From: Clostridia bacterium
GTDB taxonomy: Bacteria > Bacillota > Clostridia > Christensenellales > Borkfalkiaceae
Direction: 5' to 3'
Assembly (NCBI GenBank): GCA_021205485.1
Contig: JAJPXK010000155.1
Location: forward strand, 1 to 15,419
Length of the DNA stretch: 15,419 nt
The notes under the pieces were generated by a model. The model did not search any database, was not told where the DNA came from, and saw only the letters and a program-made list of their open reading frames with translations. This document shows positions 1 to 7,212 of this stretch, one piece after another. A program made the translations under genes and the position numbers. Position 1 is the first letter of the stretch. Each line of letters starts with the position of its first letter.

Positions 1-164
1 TAAAGGTCATCCCATACGGCAATAAGGTCAAGTTCAATACTCGGTTTAGTCCCATGGAGCATATACTCGCATATGCCCGTAACTATTGTGTCTACCGTTT
101 CGTTGTTCTCGTCCTTTATGGCGTCCCAGTAGACCTTATAAAATGTAAATTGTTCTTCTTTCAT
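1..164 (-). CDS. N-terminal part of a DUF6291-like hypothetical protein (runs off the left edge)
   Basis: Reading the minus strand from an ATG at 164 gives 54 codons starting MKEEQFTFYKVYWDAIKDEN and then reaches the window edge without a stop. A strong Shine-Dalgarno site (GAAGGAGG, minus strand of 169-176) sits 4 bases upstream of the ATG, which fixes the start. The opening resembles the DUF6291 family, whose members begin with a similar 'FTFYxSxxEAI' stretch followed by 'IxEYxLxGxxP'; here that part reads ICEYMLHGTKP. DUF6291 proteins are common in phages and integrative elements of Bacillota and have no established function that I know of. The family call is from memory of the pattern. 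The gene may have its own promoter, because 735 bp and a probable terminator separate it from the defence operon. Confidence 0.6.
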   Translation of the reverse strand, partial: MKEEQFTFYKVYWDAIKDENNETVDTIVTGICEYMLHGTKPSIELDLIAVWDDL

Positions 165-198
165 CTTTCCTCCTTCAGTTTATAGATTTATTTACTTT

Positions 199-223
199 GC
201 GGACGGTTTAAAGGCTTGTCCGC
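199..223. repeat. Inverted repeat upstream of the DUF6291-like gene
   Basis: GCGGAC (199-204) and GTCCGC (218-223) form a perfect 6-bp dyad around a 13-base centre, about 35 bases upstream of the ATG at 164. In the mRNA this would be a small hairpin in the leader; on DNA it could be an operator. A six-base arm is short enough to be chance. Confidence 0.35.
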
Positions 224-269
224 GCCGCCTTAAATTAAATCATAGTCATCACCACCTTTTGCATAGTAA

Positions 270-293
270 AGCCTGCGGCTATTGCCGCAGGCT
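270..293. repeat. Strong 10-bp GC-rich hairpin (terminator- or attenuator-like)
   Basis: AGCCTGCGGC, a TATT loop and GCCGCAGGCT form a perfect 10-bp stem, clearly more GC-rich than its surroundings. On the minus strand the stem is followed by TTTACTATG, so the U-tract is short; on the plus strand it is followed by CATTATATTTG. It lies between the defence operon and the DUF6291-like gene. It could be a rho-independent terminator of weak to moderate quality, an attenuator in the leader of the DUF6291-like gene, or a remnant terminator of the original element backbone. Confidence 0.55.
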
Positions 294-332
294 CATTATA
301 TTTGTTCTATTAAGTTTTATGGTAAATAATGA

Positions 333-369
333 GCGTTATATCCTTACATATATCAAGCGGATATAACGC
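333..369. repeat. Perfect 11-bp inverted repeat
   Basis: GCGTTATATCC (333-343) and GGATATAACGC (359-369) are perfectly complementary and separated by 15 bases. There is no U-tract on either side, so it is unlikely to be a terminator. The arm length and spacing would suit a protein-binding dyad such as a regulator, recombinase or replication protein site. Confidence 0.6.
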
Positions 370-385
370 CCGAAATATTCCATTT

Positions 386-405
386 TTATAAAAATATTTT
401 TATAA
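386..405. repeat. 20-bp perfect A/T palindrome
   Basis: The sequence TTATAAAAATATTTTTATAA is self-complementary over its whole length and lies 16 bases from the 11-bp inverted repeat at 333-369. Such an A/T palindrome would melt easily and is compatible with an origin-like or recombination site, but A/T-rich DNA makes palindromes by chance more often than balanced DNA. Confidence 0.5.
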
Positions 406-479
406 TTTTTATCACTCTCCCTTAACGACGATTAGCGAAATCTAAAACCGCTGTTTTTGCCACAGTGAATTTTGTGCTG

Positions 480-504
480 GTTTTGAGCGTTTTTTGCTCA
501 AAAC
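480..504. repeat. Perfect 9-bp hairpin
   Basis: GTTTTGAGC (480-488) and GCTCAAAAC (496-504) pair perfectly around a 7-base T-rich loop. Neither side carries a T-tract after the stem, so it is not a standard terminator. CCCTTAA at 419-425 and TTAAGGG at 512-518 form a further outer pair of complementary arms around it. Confidence 0.5.
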
Positions 505-711
505 GTAACATTTAAGGGTGTTTTCTTAAAATATCTATTCAATGTTATAAAAGCGGCTAAAATTGTAATTCTCATTTTTTCGCCTTTTTTTGTAAATTTT
601 CGCTATAATATAGGGATGCAACCTCTCCTAATTAAAAGCAACGGCAACACCGATTTTATGCACACTTTTATAAAGTTTTTTATTTTTGTGCAATTTTACC
701 AATACGCTTGC

Positions 712-720
712 TGTGGATAA
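712..720 (-). other. Perfect DnaA-box 9-mer
   Basis: The minus strand reads TTATCCACA, the classic strong DnaA-box sequence. A second site differing at one base (TGTGGATAT on the plus strand) lies at 860-868. A single perfect 9-mer could be chance, but its place in a non-coding, A/T-rich, palindrome-rich stretch makes it worth recording. No replication initiator gene is visible in the window. Confidence 0.3.
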
Positions 721-795
721 AGCCCCCTGTTTATTACCGCTAAACTCACCCGAAAATTTCATCTACGATGTAACTTTTTTTATAAAAGGCATAAT

Positions 796-824
796 AAAGC
801 CGCTGACTAAAAATCAACGGCTTT
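796..824 (-). terminator. Probable rho-independent terminator of the defence operon
   Basis: On the minus strand AAAGCCGTTGA, a 7-base loop and TCAGCGGCTTT form an 11-bp stem with one G-U pair, followed by ATTATGCCTTTTA. On the plus strand the same position would be an A-C mismatch, so the structure fits minus-strand RNA better. It lies about 75 bases after the stop of the last defence gene at 900. The U-tract is imperfect, so efficiency may be moderate. Confidence 0.55.
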
Positions 825-899
825 ACGTAATCATTATTAAATTACTAATTTATCATCGATGTGGATATTATCAACGTATTATAACAAGCATCAATATTT

Positions 900-2309
900 T
901 TATTTATAAATACTTAATGCCCGTAATATATCGGATAATAAATTTTTATTCTCTCTGTAATCACTTGGAGTCTTACTTACTGAAAACCAATATCGCTTGT
1001 CTTTTACAAATACAAGTTTATAATGATTGCTCTCACTTACAACATCAAAGCCAAGTTCCTTCAATTCATCAAAATCCCTTTCTGTAAGATTCTCTCCGTT
1101 AAGTATATTTCTTAATCTTTCTTCTATTATTTTTCCATTACCGATTAAAGGATTAGCCGCAATAATTGCATCCAGCAATTCTTTAGAACGACTGTCTTCA
1201 TTATAGCTACGCAATGCCTTATTCAATGCAGTAACAACCAAATCATATTGTTCACCATCAAATATTTCTTCCGTCGGAACTTTAGTCAGAAGTTTATTAT
1301 GTATATCACTGCTATCCAATACACTTTTTAAATTCTCAATCTGAATACGGAGATTTCTGTTCTCTTCAGTAAGTTTGGATATTTTTTGTTTTGCCGTTTT
1401 CAGTTGATTTTCAAGCGTATCATTTATATCAAAGACTTCATCAATAAACTCTCTGTTTTTTTGTGATTCTTCTGCAATTTTTTTATTATATAAATCATTC
1501 CACGTAGGGGCTGTCCGATCCACCTGCGCCATAACCGCATTGGTAACTGTTGCTAATATATCTTTTGTGATACTGTTCCATTTTGTACCATTCGGATCAC
1601 TATATTTTCTTCCGCTCCCCGGCGATGAAAAATAAACACCTATTACTCCATTATACGGATTACGGGCATTTGTAATCTCCTTTAATTCTGCTGTTACTTC
1701 TTCCCATCCTTCCTTAATAACATATGCCATACCCGCAAGCCGTCTTGCAATATCTTCAGGATCAACTATGTAGCCTGCACTATTAAATATGCGGGATAAA
1801 AATATAACAGGCATTTCTCCCGCATACTCGCCATTTATAGCAGAAACTACAATCTTCTTACATTTATCATTCCATTCTAACGGTTTATCAGTTATAGGTA
1901 ATTCTTTTTCCTTCAGCTTCCCGCTATTCACAAAATAAAGAACTACCCTGCTTCTTATTTCGGGGATTTTATCAAAATGTGTTACATCACCTGAACAATC
2001 CACATGCAAATAAACAATATTATTCTTATTATTTTTTGACAATATAATATCTGTCGTCCATAATTGTGAATAATATAAATGAGTAAAACGACATAAACTA
2101 TATGTTATATCCTGTTCCGAAAAAACAAAACTTTCTATTGAACAATGATCACCATTTATAGTTATTGATGATTTATTATCTGTCCTTTCCAGCAAACTGC
2201 CGATATTTGCACACGGACCGCTATCCTTCAGCCAGCTGACAATAATATTATAAAAACATTCTTCATCGAATGTTTCACACATATCCAATTTTACTGAAAA
2301 GCATTTCAT
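900..2309 (-). CDS. Unrecognised coiled-coil protein with HicA/dsRBD-like C-terminus, last gene of the defence operon
   Basis: This 469-residue protein is not one I can assign to a named family. Residues 1 to about 265 look like a globular domain with a conserved-looking stretch PEDIARRLAGMAYVIKEG (184-201) and a second one around NPYNGVIGVYF (217-227). Residues about 290-332 form a heptad-rich coiled coil (ENQLKTAKQKISKLTEENRN and onward). The last 60 residues read ELKELGFDVV, then SNHYKLVFV, then KTPSDYRENKNLLSDILRAL. This resembles the alpha-beta-beta-beta-alpha order of HicA/dsRBD-like folds, with H429 where HicA has its catalytic histidine; this is inference from pattern only. It starts 26 bp after the Vsr gene, the largest gap in the operon, with no strong Shine-Dalgarno site. 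A four-codon frame (ATG CTG TTA TGA, 2306-2317) overlaps the start codon and could couple translation. Its position makes it a candidate sensor, adaptor or extra effector of the system. Confidence 0.85.
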   Translation of the reverse strand: MKCFSVKLDMCETFDEECFYNIIVSWLKDSGPCANIGSLLERTDNKSSITINGDHCSIESFVFSEQDITYSLCRFTHLYYSQLWTTDIILSKNNKNNIVYLHVDCSGDVTHFDKIPEIRSRVVLYFVNSGKLKEKELPITDKPLEWNDKCKKIVVSAINGEYAGEMPVIFLSRIFNSAGYIVDPEDIARRLAGMAYVIKEGWEEVTAELKEITNARNPYNGVIGVYFSSPGSGRKYSDPNGTKWNSITKDILATVTNAVMAQVDRTAPTWNDLYNKKIAEESQKNREFIDEVFDINDTLENQLKTAKQKISKLTEENRNLRIQIENLKSVLDSSDIHNKLLTKVPTEEIFDGEQYDLVVTALNKALRSYNEDSRSKELLDAIIAANPLIGNGKIIEERLRNILNGENLTERDFDELKELGFDVVSESNHYKLVFVKDKRYWFSVSKTPSDYRENKNLLSDILRALSIYK

Positions 2310-2335
2310 AACAGCATTTACCCGTTTATTTTAAA

Positions 2336-2752
2336 TTATATTGCCGACTTTTTTATTTCATTTACTAAATCATCAAGCGTTCTTTCTTTTTCGTTTTTTA
2401 ACTGACATTCCCAGACAGTAATTACTATCCAGCCAAGCTCTTCAAGTTGATTCTGTATTTTTTCATCTCTTTGCTTGTTTGCCATCAGTTTTTCTTTCCA
2501 GAATTCTGCATTACTTTGTGGCCACACAAAATATCTGCAGTTGTGCATATGCCAGAAACAACCGTTTATAAAAATAACTGTGTTATATTTTTTTAAAACA
2601 ATATCGGGAGTTCCGGGTAACTTTTTAACATTCCGTCTGTATCGGAATCCTTTTGAAAACAAGTACTTTGCTACAATTTCTTCGGGTTTGGTTTTTTTGC
2701 CCTTTATGCAAGACATATTGTAGCTTCTTGTTTGTTTGCTTTGCACGTCCAT
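2336..2752 (-). CDS. vsr: Vsr very-short-patch-repair DNA mismatch endonuclease
   Basis: Vsr nicks DNA beside T:G mismatches that arise when 5-methylcytosine deaminates at a methyltransferase target, starting very short patch repair. The 138 residues match the usual family length. Visible motifs are GTPDIVL (47-53, catalytic D50), FINGCFWHMHNC (61-72), the N-x-x-R-D segment (92-96) and VWECQ (113-117). The four zinc ligands expected from E. coli Vsr (C66, H71, C73, C117 there) are present as C65, H70, C72 and C116, and the tryptophan and histidine after GCF are kept, so the enzyme looks intact. It starts 5 bp after the stop of the cytosine methyltransferase gene, the standard partner of Vsr, so it probably serves that enzyme's recognition site. 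In this operon class Vsr-fold proteins could instead act as restriction nucleases; the complete Vsr motif set favours repair. Confidence 0.95.
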   Translation of the reverse strand: MDVQSKQTRSYNMSCIKGKKTKPEEIVAKYLFSKGFRYRRNVKKLPGTPDIVLKKYNTVIFINGCFWHMHNCRYFVWPQSNAEFWKEKLMANKQRDEKIQNQLEELGWIVITVWECQLKNEKERTLDDLVNEIKKSAI

Positions 2753-2757
2753 TCTTT

Positions 2758-4032
2758 TTATGATATTTCTTCAATTTTATAAAACTGAAAGAAAAAGCCC
2801 TCTAACATCTTCAAGGGAATTGAATTCCCTGCCATCCTTATAATTTTATCTCTTGGAAACAAACAACTTTTAACACGCTGCTCGGGATTATTGGCTATTA
2901 TATTTTCGTAATCTTTGTCTTCAAACCCCATAAACAACAAACATTCACGCGGAGTAAGGTATCTGAATTTTCCACGACCTTCAATACCGCAATCAAAATA
3001 AATGTTGCCTGAATTAGGATTTCTGTCCTGCTTTGTTGTAATTGTTCTTATAAACGGATCATCGGTTATATTACCCTTTTCGTTTACAATTACAGGATTA
3101 TCATCCCATATTTTACGGCGCGATGGAGTATCATTTGGCGTACATTCCACTGCTTCCTTCCATAGTTTTGAATTTATATCATACGATATACGCAAAAGGT
3201 CTTTAACCGTTTTCTTTTCGTAATATTTGGATTCCCTGTATTCCTTTATCAACACTTCTTCCGTATCACCGAGATGATCAAAAAATTCCTGTATCGCCTT
3301 TTTATACGAATCATTGTCACCTACATAAACACTTATCATCAGAAGTCTTGGTCTGTTCTGAGGTATCCCATAATTTCTTGCGTTGACAGGAATATATTTG
3401 CTGATATACTTCAGGTTTTCAAGTTGCCCGATCCATTCTTTGAAATTGTTAAAATGTCTTTCCGATAAAAGAGTCGGGACATTCTCCATCACAAGGTATC
3501 TTGGCAATTTTTTACCAGCTTCCTGCATTTCACTTAAAATTCGGCCTACTTCCCAAAGTAAACTTGACCTGCTACCGGAATTTTTATCTATACCCTTATT
3601 ATATCCGTGAAAAGCTCCGACATTTGATAAGTCCTGACAAGGAAATGAATATGTCATAATATCAGTATCATCAGGCATATCAACGCCGTTCACTTCGCTG
3701 ATATTAACAAGATTATTATTTCTTCTGATAGCAGATAAAATTCTTTTAAGAACTTCGTGACTGTATGTTTTCAATACAGAAAAAGGCATTGCCTCTTTAC
3801 CGTTGTTACTTATGGTATATTTCCTAAGGACATCAAGTATTTCGTCTTTACTCATACTATCCACTTCAGGAAGGTTTCTTGTGCCGCTATGTATTGCATC
3901 ATATGCAATGAATGCGTGCATATCCCATTCACAAGTAGCTTGTACAGTATAATGTATGTCAATATTTTTTAATGCCCGTACCTGACTGCCGATGCCGCTG
4001 AATAGTTCAACAACATTATAATTTTTTTTCAT
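2758..4032 (-). CDS. DNA (cytosine-5-)-methyltransferase
   Basis: The 424-residue protein transfers a methyl group from S-adenosylmethionine to carbon 5 of cytosine in a specific DNA site. Canonical motifs occur in order: motif I ELFSGIGS (9-16) for cofactor binding, motif IV FPCQDLS (130-136) with catalytic C132, motif VI MENV (182-185), motif VIII QNRPR (225-229), motif IX RYLTPREC (357-364) and motif X AGNSIP (401-406). The region of about 235-350 between motifs VIII and IX is the target recognition domain; the target cannot be read from sequence alone. The insert between motifs I and IV (about 50-125) is longer than in minimal enzymes. The gene starts 1 bp after the AIPR gene stop and is followed by vsr, giving a modification-repair pair. 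Within a defence operon it presumably marks host DNA against the linked nucleases. It is only the fifth gene transcribed, after the candidate nucleases. Confidence 0.95.
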   Translation of the reverse strand: MKKNYNVVELFSGIGSQVRALKNIDIHYTVQATCEWDMHAFIAYDAIHSGTRNLPEVDSMSKDEILDVLRKYTISNNGKEAMPFSVLKTYSHEVLKRILSAIRRNNNLVNISEVNGVDMPDDTDIMTYSFPCQDLSNVGAFHGYNKGIDKNSGSRSSLLWEVGRILSEMQEAGKKLPRYLVMENVPTLLSERHFNNFKEWIGQLENLKYISKYIPVNARNYGIPQNRPRLLMISVYVGDNDSYKKAIQEFFDHLGDTEEVLIKEYRESKYYEKKTVKDLLRISYDINSKLWKEAVECTPNDTPSRRKIWDDNPVIVNEKGNITDDPFIRTITTKQDRNPNSGNIYFDCGIEGRGKFRYLTPRECLLFMGFEDKDYENIIANNPEQRVKSCLFPRDKIIRMAGNSIPLKMLEGFFFQFYKIEEIS

Positions 4033-4033
4033 A

Positions 4034-6289
4034 TTATACTTTTATCCCGAGTGACTCAAGTTTATCCTTTATTTCAAATATAGTTTTTGCCATAGTCATT
4101 GTTTTTGCGGGTACTTTTCCCGCCGCAGAACAAGGAATCTGCCCTTTCTCTGCGAATGAAATAGCCTGCAATAACCAAGTCTGGTCAGTATAACCAAGAG
4201 CAGAATGAATCTTTGCTTCTTCCAAAAGCCTTTTCCAGTAATCTGCACCAAGATTGATTATTTCCATAACATACTTAAGGTCACTTTTGTCTTTTTCTTC
4301 ACGTTTTACAGAAGTTTCCTGCTCTTTCATAAGACTTTCCGGCATAAGCTCATTGATAAACTTTTCTGAAAGATGATAATTAACCTTATCCCGATAACGT
4401 TCCCATGTATCAAGTCTTTTACAGTATTCTGTAACAATAACGCCATTGCTGTCACATATAAAATCGTTTGTCATCTTGGTTACAATTTCTATTTCGTGCA
4501 TAAATGCTGCCGACAACCCTTGCCTGTTCCATATAAGATCCCAGTTCAAAGTAAAACCTCCTGGAATACAGCTTATAATTTTAGCAATGGTATACGGAAC
4601 AATATCAAGTTTGTAACCACCAGCTTTATACCAGAATCCTGTATGTTTTTTTACACTGTCTTTATTGGTTTCAAGATATTCATCAACAGTGCGGTAAATT
4701 ATAGCAGAACATACGCATTTTTTGAAATAGAACTCATTAAATACACTTTTATCTGATTTATAACTCTGCGATACCAGTGTATTAAATTCTTTTATAACGA
4801 AGTTCTTACCTTTTGCTACTATATGCGGTTTCTGGCTTATTGCAGTAAGATACATACCAAGTTGCTCTTTCGTTATAACCTGTGATTTAGGAAACCTTGC
4901 AGCAAAGCGTTTTTTGTCATTAGCACCGACAAGTTTGAACTGTTCCTGTAAATATCTCTTTCGCGAACGTTCATAATACCACCCGGTCGGTACGGAAAAT
5001 TTAACAGCAGGTGCAAGCACTTTCTTTGATGTTTTTTCCATCCATATATGAAAAGGATCATTTGAAAATAAATCAGCTGCCGTTACTTTATTTTGACTAT
5101 TGGCATATTTGGCAATATTCTGTACCATTTCATCATAAAAACGAACGCCCTCATCATTCTCCGTTTCCCTGTCATCTATTACGGTAAGTTTCATAGGAAC
5201 GAATATACCCGATAAATCAGTATTCGTTTTTTTCAGGACTGCTTCCGCCAGAGACGCTGTAGTCTGTCCGCCGTTTATTATCTGAAGATCAACTATTTTC
5301 GTGATATATAATTGTCCGTCTTTTTCTTCTGTTTCAACATCCGCCGCTGTAGTTGCTATACCGTTATTATAAGTAAAAAATTTATCAGGCTCGTTATTGA
5401 TTGTCCTTCTTATTCCGCTGTTTACGCTTTTTGAGCCACTGGTTCCAAGGAAAGCACGGACGTTTCCTTCAAGTACTTTACTGCCATGTTCGATATAAAT
5501 AGAAGCAAGCGTCTTGCCTGGAATTATCGCAATGTATGCTTCATAACCCAAATTATCACCGATATTACCTTTAATACAAGGCAAACCTTCGCTATCAAAG
5601 TTATTTACAAAATCAATTACAATAGGATCACTGCTGAATGATTTTTCCTTCTCGAAAAATCTTTCCAGATGCCACAGGTTTATTTCAAGTGGTTTTCCGT
5701 TAAAGTCTGTCTTTTTTATTTTCTTATTGGATTTTACGACCTTGCTTGCGCCCTTTGTCTTTTTTATTTTTGTTTCAAGCAAATTACGGTCAAGCAAATC
5801 GGTTGAAAGATCTTTATTTGTAAGGATAAACATCTTTATCTTCAAAATCTGTTGCGGGTCATCATTTATAGCATTCACTCTGTATTTTATAAGTTTAGCT
5901 ACTTTGAGAATATCATCCGAATCATCAAAATAATCCCCTATATTTCCATTGCAGACTTCATCAAGAAAATAGTACATTCTCCAATAAAGCTCATCAACAC
6001 GGCTCATTGTAAGATTATCCGTATCATAAGTATCCTGAAAATCACTTATGAACAAATCAATGCTGTGGTCAGTTTCATCAAAACTATACCCGTCCACACG
6101 CATAATACGCTGCCCTGAACAACGTTTATCACCTACACCGAGCTTTTGAGAATCCTGTATTTCATCATAATCTTCAAGCATACCAAGTGTCCGTGACAGA
6201 AATTCATCTTCCGTATCCGAACCATTTATAGCAGAATCTGCCCTTAATTCATCCAGAAAGTCTCTTTTGTATTTCTGATAGCTATCCAT
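4034..6289 (-). CDS. AIPR-family protein (abortive infection phage resistance)
   Basis: This 751-residue protein carries the AIPR family signature: FFTYNNGI (304-311) followed by LQIINGGQTTASL (335-347), with VLEGNVRAFLG (272-282) just before. The family (Pfam AIPR, PF10592) is named after abortive-infection phage resistance proteins. Its biochemical action is not well established, to my knowledge. The N-terminal segment VDGYSFDETDHSIDLFISDF (65-84) has the strand-rich, acidic look of a restriction-endonuclease-like core, but I see no convincing complete catalytic set, so nuclease activity is only a possibility. A basic lysine-rich linker lies at about 172-195, and a C-terminal helical region at about 655-751. 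It begins 2 bp after the stop of the PD-(D/E)XK gene and is followed 1 bp later by the cytosine methyltransferase, so all three are surely cotranscribed. It is somewhat longer than AIPR proteins I recall. Confidence 0.9.
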   Translation of the reverse strand: MDSYQKYKRDFLDELRADSAINGSDTEDEFLSRTLGMLEDYDEIQDSQKLGVGDKRCSGQRIMRVDGYSFDETDHSIDLFISDFQDTYDTDNLTMSRVDELYWRMYYFLDEVCNGNIGDYFDDSDDILKVAKLIKYRVNAINDDPQQILKIKMFILTNKDLSTDLLDRNLLETKIKKTKGASKVVKSNKKIKKTDFNGKPLEINLWHLERFFEKEKSFSSDPIVIDFVNNFDSEGLPCIKGNIGDNLGYEAYIAIIPGKTLASIYIEHGSKVLEGNVRAFLGTSGSKSVNSGIRRTINNEPDKFFTYNNGIATTAADVETEEKDGQLYITKIVDLQIINGGQTTASLAEAVLKKTNTDLSGIFVPMKLTVIDDRETENDEGVRFYDEMVQNIAKYANSQNKVTAADLFSNDPFHIWMEKTSKKVLAPAVKFSVPTGWYYERSRKRYLQEQFKLVGANDKKRFAARFPKSQVITKEQLGMYLTAISQKPHIVAKGKNFVIKEFNTLVSQSYKSDKSVFNEFYFKKCVCSAIIYRTVDEYLETNKDSVKKHTGFWYKAGGYKLDIVPYTIAKIISCIPGGFTLNWDLIWNRQGLSAAFMHEIEIVTKMTNDFICDSNGVIVTEYCKRLDTWERYRDKVNYHLSEKFINELMPESLMKEQETSVKREEKDKSDLKYVMEIINLGADYWKRLLEEAKIHSALGYTDQTWLLQAISFAEKGQIPCSAAGKVPAKTMTMAKTIFEIKDKLESLGIKV

Positions 6290-6291
6290 AG

Positions 6292-7212
6292 TTAATCCTC
6301 TTCTCTTATAATGTAAGGCATTATTTCAGATAAAGAAATATCATAATTCGCCTTTACTATTGCAACAGGCACATCATTTGCAACAAGTCTGGGAAATCCA
6401 TCTGTCACCTTATATCTTACCATATTGCTGATCTCAAAAACAAAGTTATCATAATAATCATTATACTCATAACCCTGTAACGCAACTTTTGAAAGAAAAG
6501 CATCCTTTTCTTCAGATGACGAAAACAATTTCACAGTTTCAATTATAATTTTATTGAGAGACACACCATTATAAGCAGGACTCATTTTTTCCATAGAAAA
6601 TATAACAAGTTCTCCGTCCGTCTCACTGTCGAGTTGCTCAAGAGAAGAAATCCTGACTTCATTTTTTCCGCGACTTATGGCTTTCACTTCATACCATATG
6701 TCTTTATAAGAAAAATCCTTGTGTGTTAATTCCTGTCCGCTCCAGCTTTTTAATGCAACTGAAATACCGTATTTATCCGCAAGGTATCCGCGTAAAAACA
6801 ATATCTCACCAATGAGTCCCATTATCTCTGGCTCGGTAAGAAAGGTATTTTTTGACAGTACAAACATTTTCTTCCATTGAAAAAAACGATTTGTAATTGC
6901 TTTATAGCCGTCTTTTTCTTTTTTCAGGTCTGCTGTCTGCTCTATAATATCATCGCAAAATTTATAAAACAAACCACTCATATCATCGTCTTTTAGCGAA
7001 AAACGAATCGTATTATACTCTTTTTTCTTATATTGGGAAACATCAATAGCTGATGTCCCTGTAACTTTAACAGGATCACAATTAAAACGAAGTTCTATTG
7101 CCTTCCGCCCTTTTTCGTCTAAGCCGATATGCAAATCAAGAATATGTGTACTGTCCACACGCGAAAAATATCCCGGACGGGTAAATTCAGTAAACTGTTC
7201 CCTTATATCCAT
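6292..7212 (-). CDS. PD-(D/E)XK nuclease-motif protein (DUF4420-type)
   Basis: The protein (306 residues from the ATG) is probably the DNA-cutting component of the system. Its nuclease core reads KSWSGQELTHKDFSYKDIWY (155-174) then EVKA (175-178): D166 (or D171), E175 and K177 fit the D...ExK pattern, and E136 in MGLIGEILFL (131-140) would be the upstream helix glutamate. This arrangement matches the DUF4420/PD-(D/E)XK proteins usually encoded next to Z1 helicases. The ATG at 7212 shares its A with the TGA stop of the Z1 gene (TGATG). A GTG at 7215, 7 bases after a GGGAG site, would add one residue and is equally possible. The overlap implies translational coupling, and therefore matched amounts of motor and nuclease. 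The next gene starts 2 bp downstream. No membrane or signal segments are visible. Confidence 0.88.
   Translation of the reverse strand: MDIREQFTEFTRPGYFSRVDSTHILDLHIGLDEKGRKAIELRFNCDPVKVTGTSAIDVSQYKKKEYNTIRFSLKDDDMSGLFYKFCDDIIEQTADLKKEKDGYKAITNRFFQWKKMFVLSKNTFLTEPEIMGLIGEILFLRGYLADKYGISVALKSWSGQELTHKDFSYKDIWYEVKAISRGKNEVRISSLEQLDSETDGELVIFSMEKMSPAYNGVSLNKIIIETVKLFSSSEEKDAFLSKVALQGYEYNDYYDNFVFEISNMVRYKVTDGFPRLVANDVPVAIVKANYDISLSEIMPYIIREED

Larger units (their letters stand above)
165..899. other. 735-bp AT-rich non-coding region with several inverted repeats
   Basis: No open reading frame on either strand here looks like a gene. The 133-codon plus-strand frame at 686-1087 has low-complexity composition and lies largely antisense to the last defence gene. 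The stretch holds a probable operon terminator (796-824), a perfect DnaA-box 9-mer (712-720), and five perfect inverted repeats between 199 and 504, listed separately. It also contains several copies of short TTTTATAAA-like words (near 386, 546, 667 and 779). It separates the defence operon from the DUF6291-like gene and could hold a promoter, a replication or transfer site, or junction debris from the cargo insertion. Confidence 0.6.

Noticed and set aside
510..600. 25-codon minus-strand frame (MRITILAAFITLNRYFKK...)
   Set aside because: A hydrophobic start suggested a small toxin-like peptide, but there is no good Shine-Dalgarno site or promoter and the AT-rich context makes such frames likely by chance.
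581..609. TATAAT at 604-609 on the plus strand as a promoter
   Set aside because: No -35 box at the proper distance (CGCCTT at 17 bp) and no plus-strand gene downstream.
686..1087. 133-codon open frame on the plus strand in the left non-coding region
   Set aside because: Its second half is antisense to the last defence gene, its composition is low-complexity (I, Y, N, L rich), and there is no Shine-Dalgarno site or family signature.
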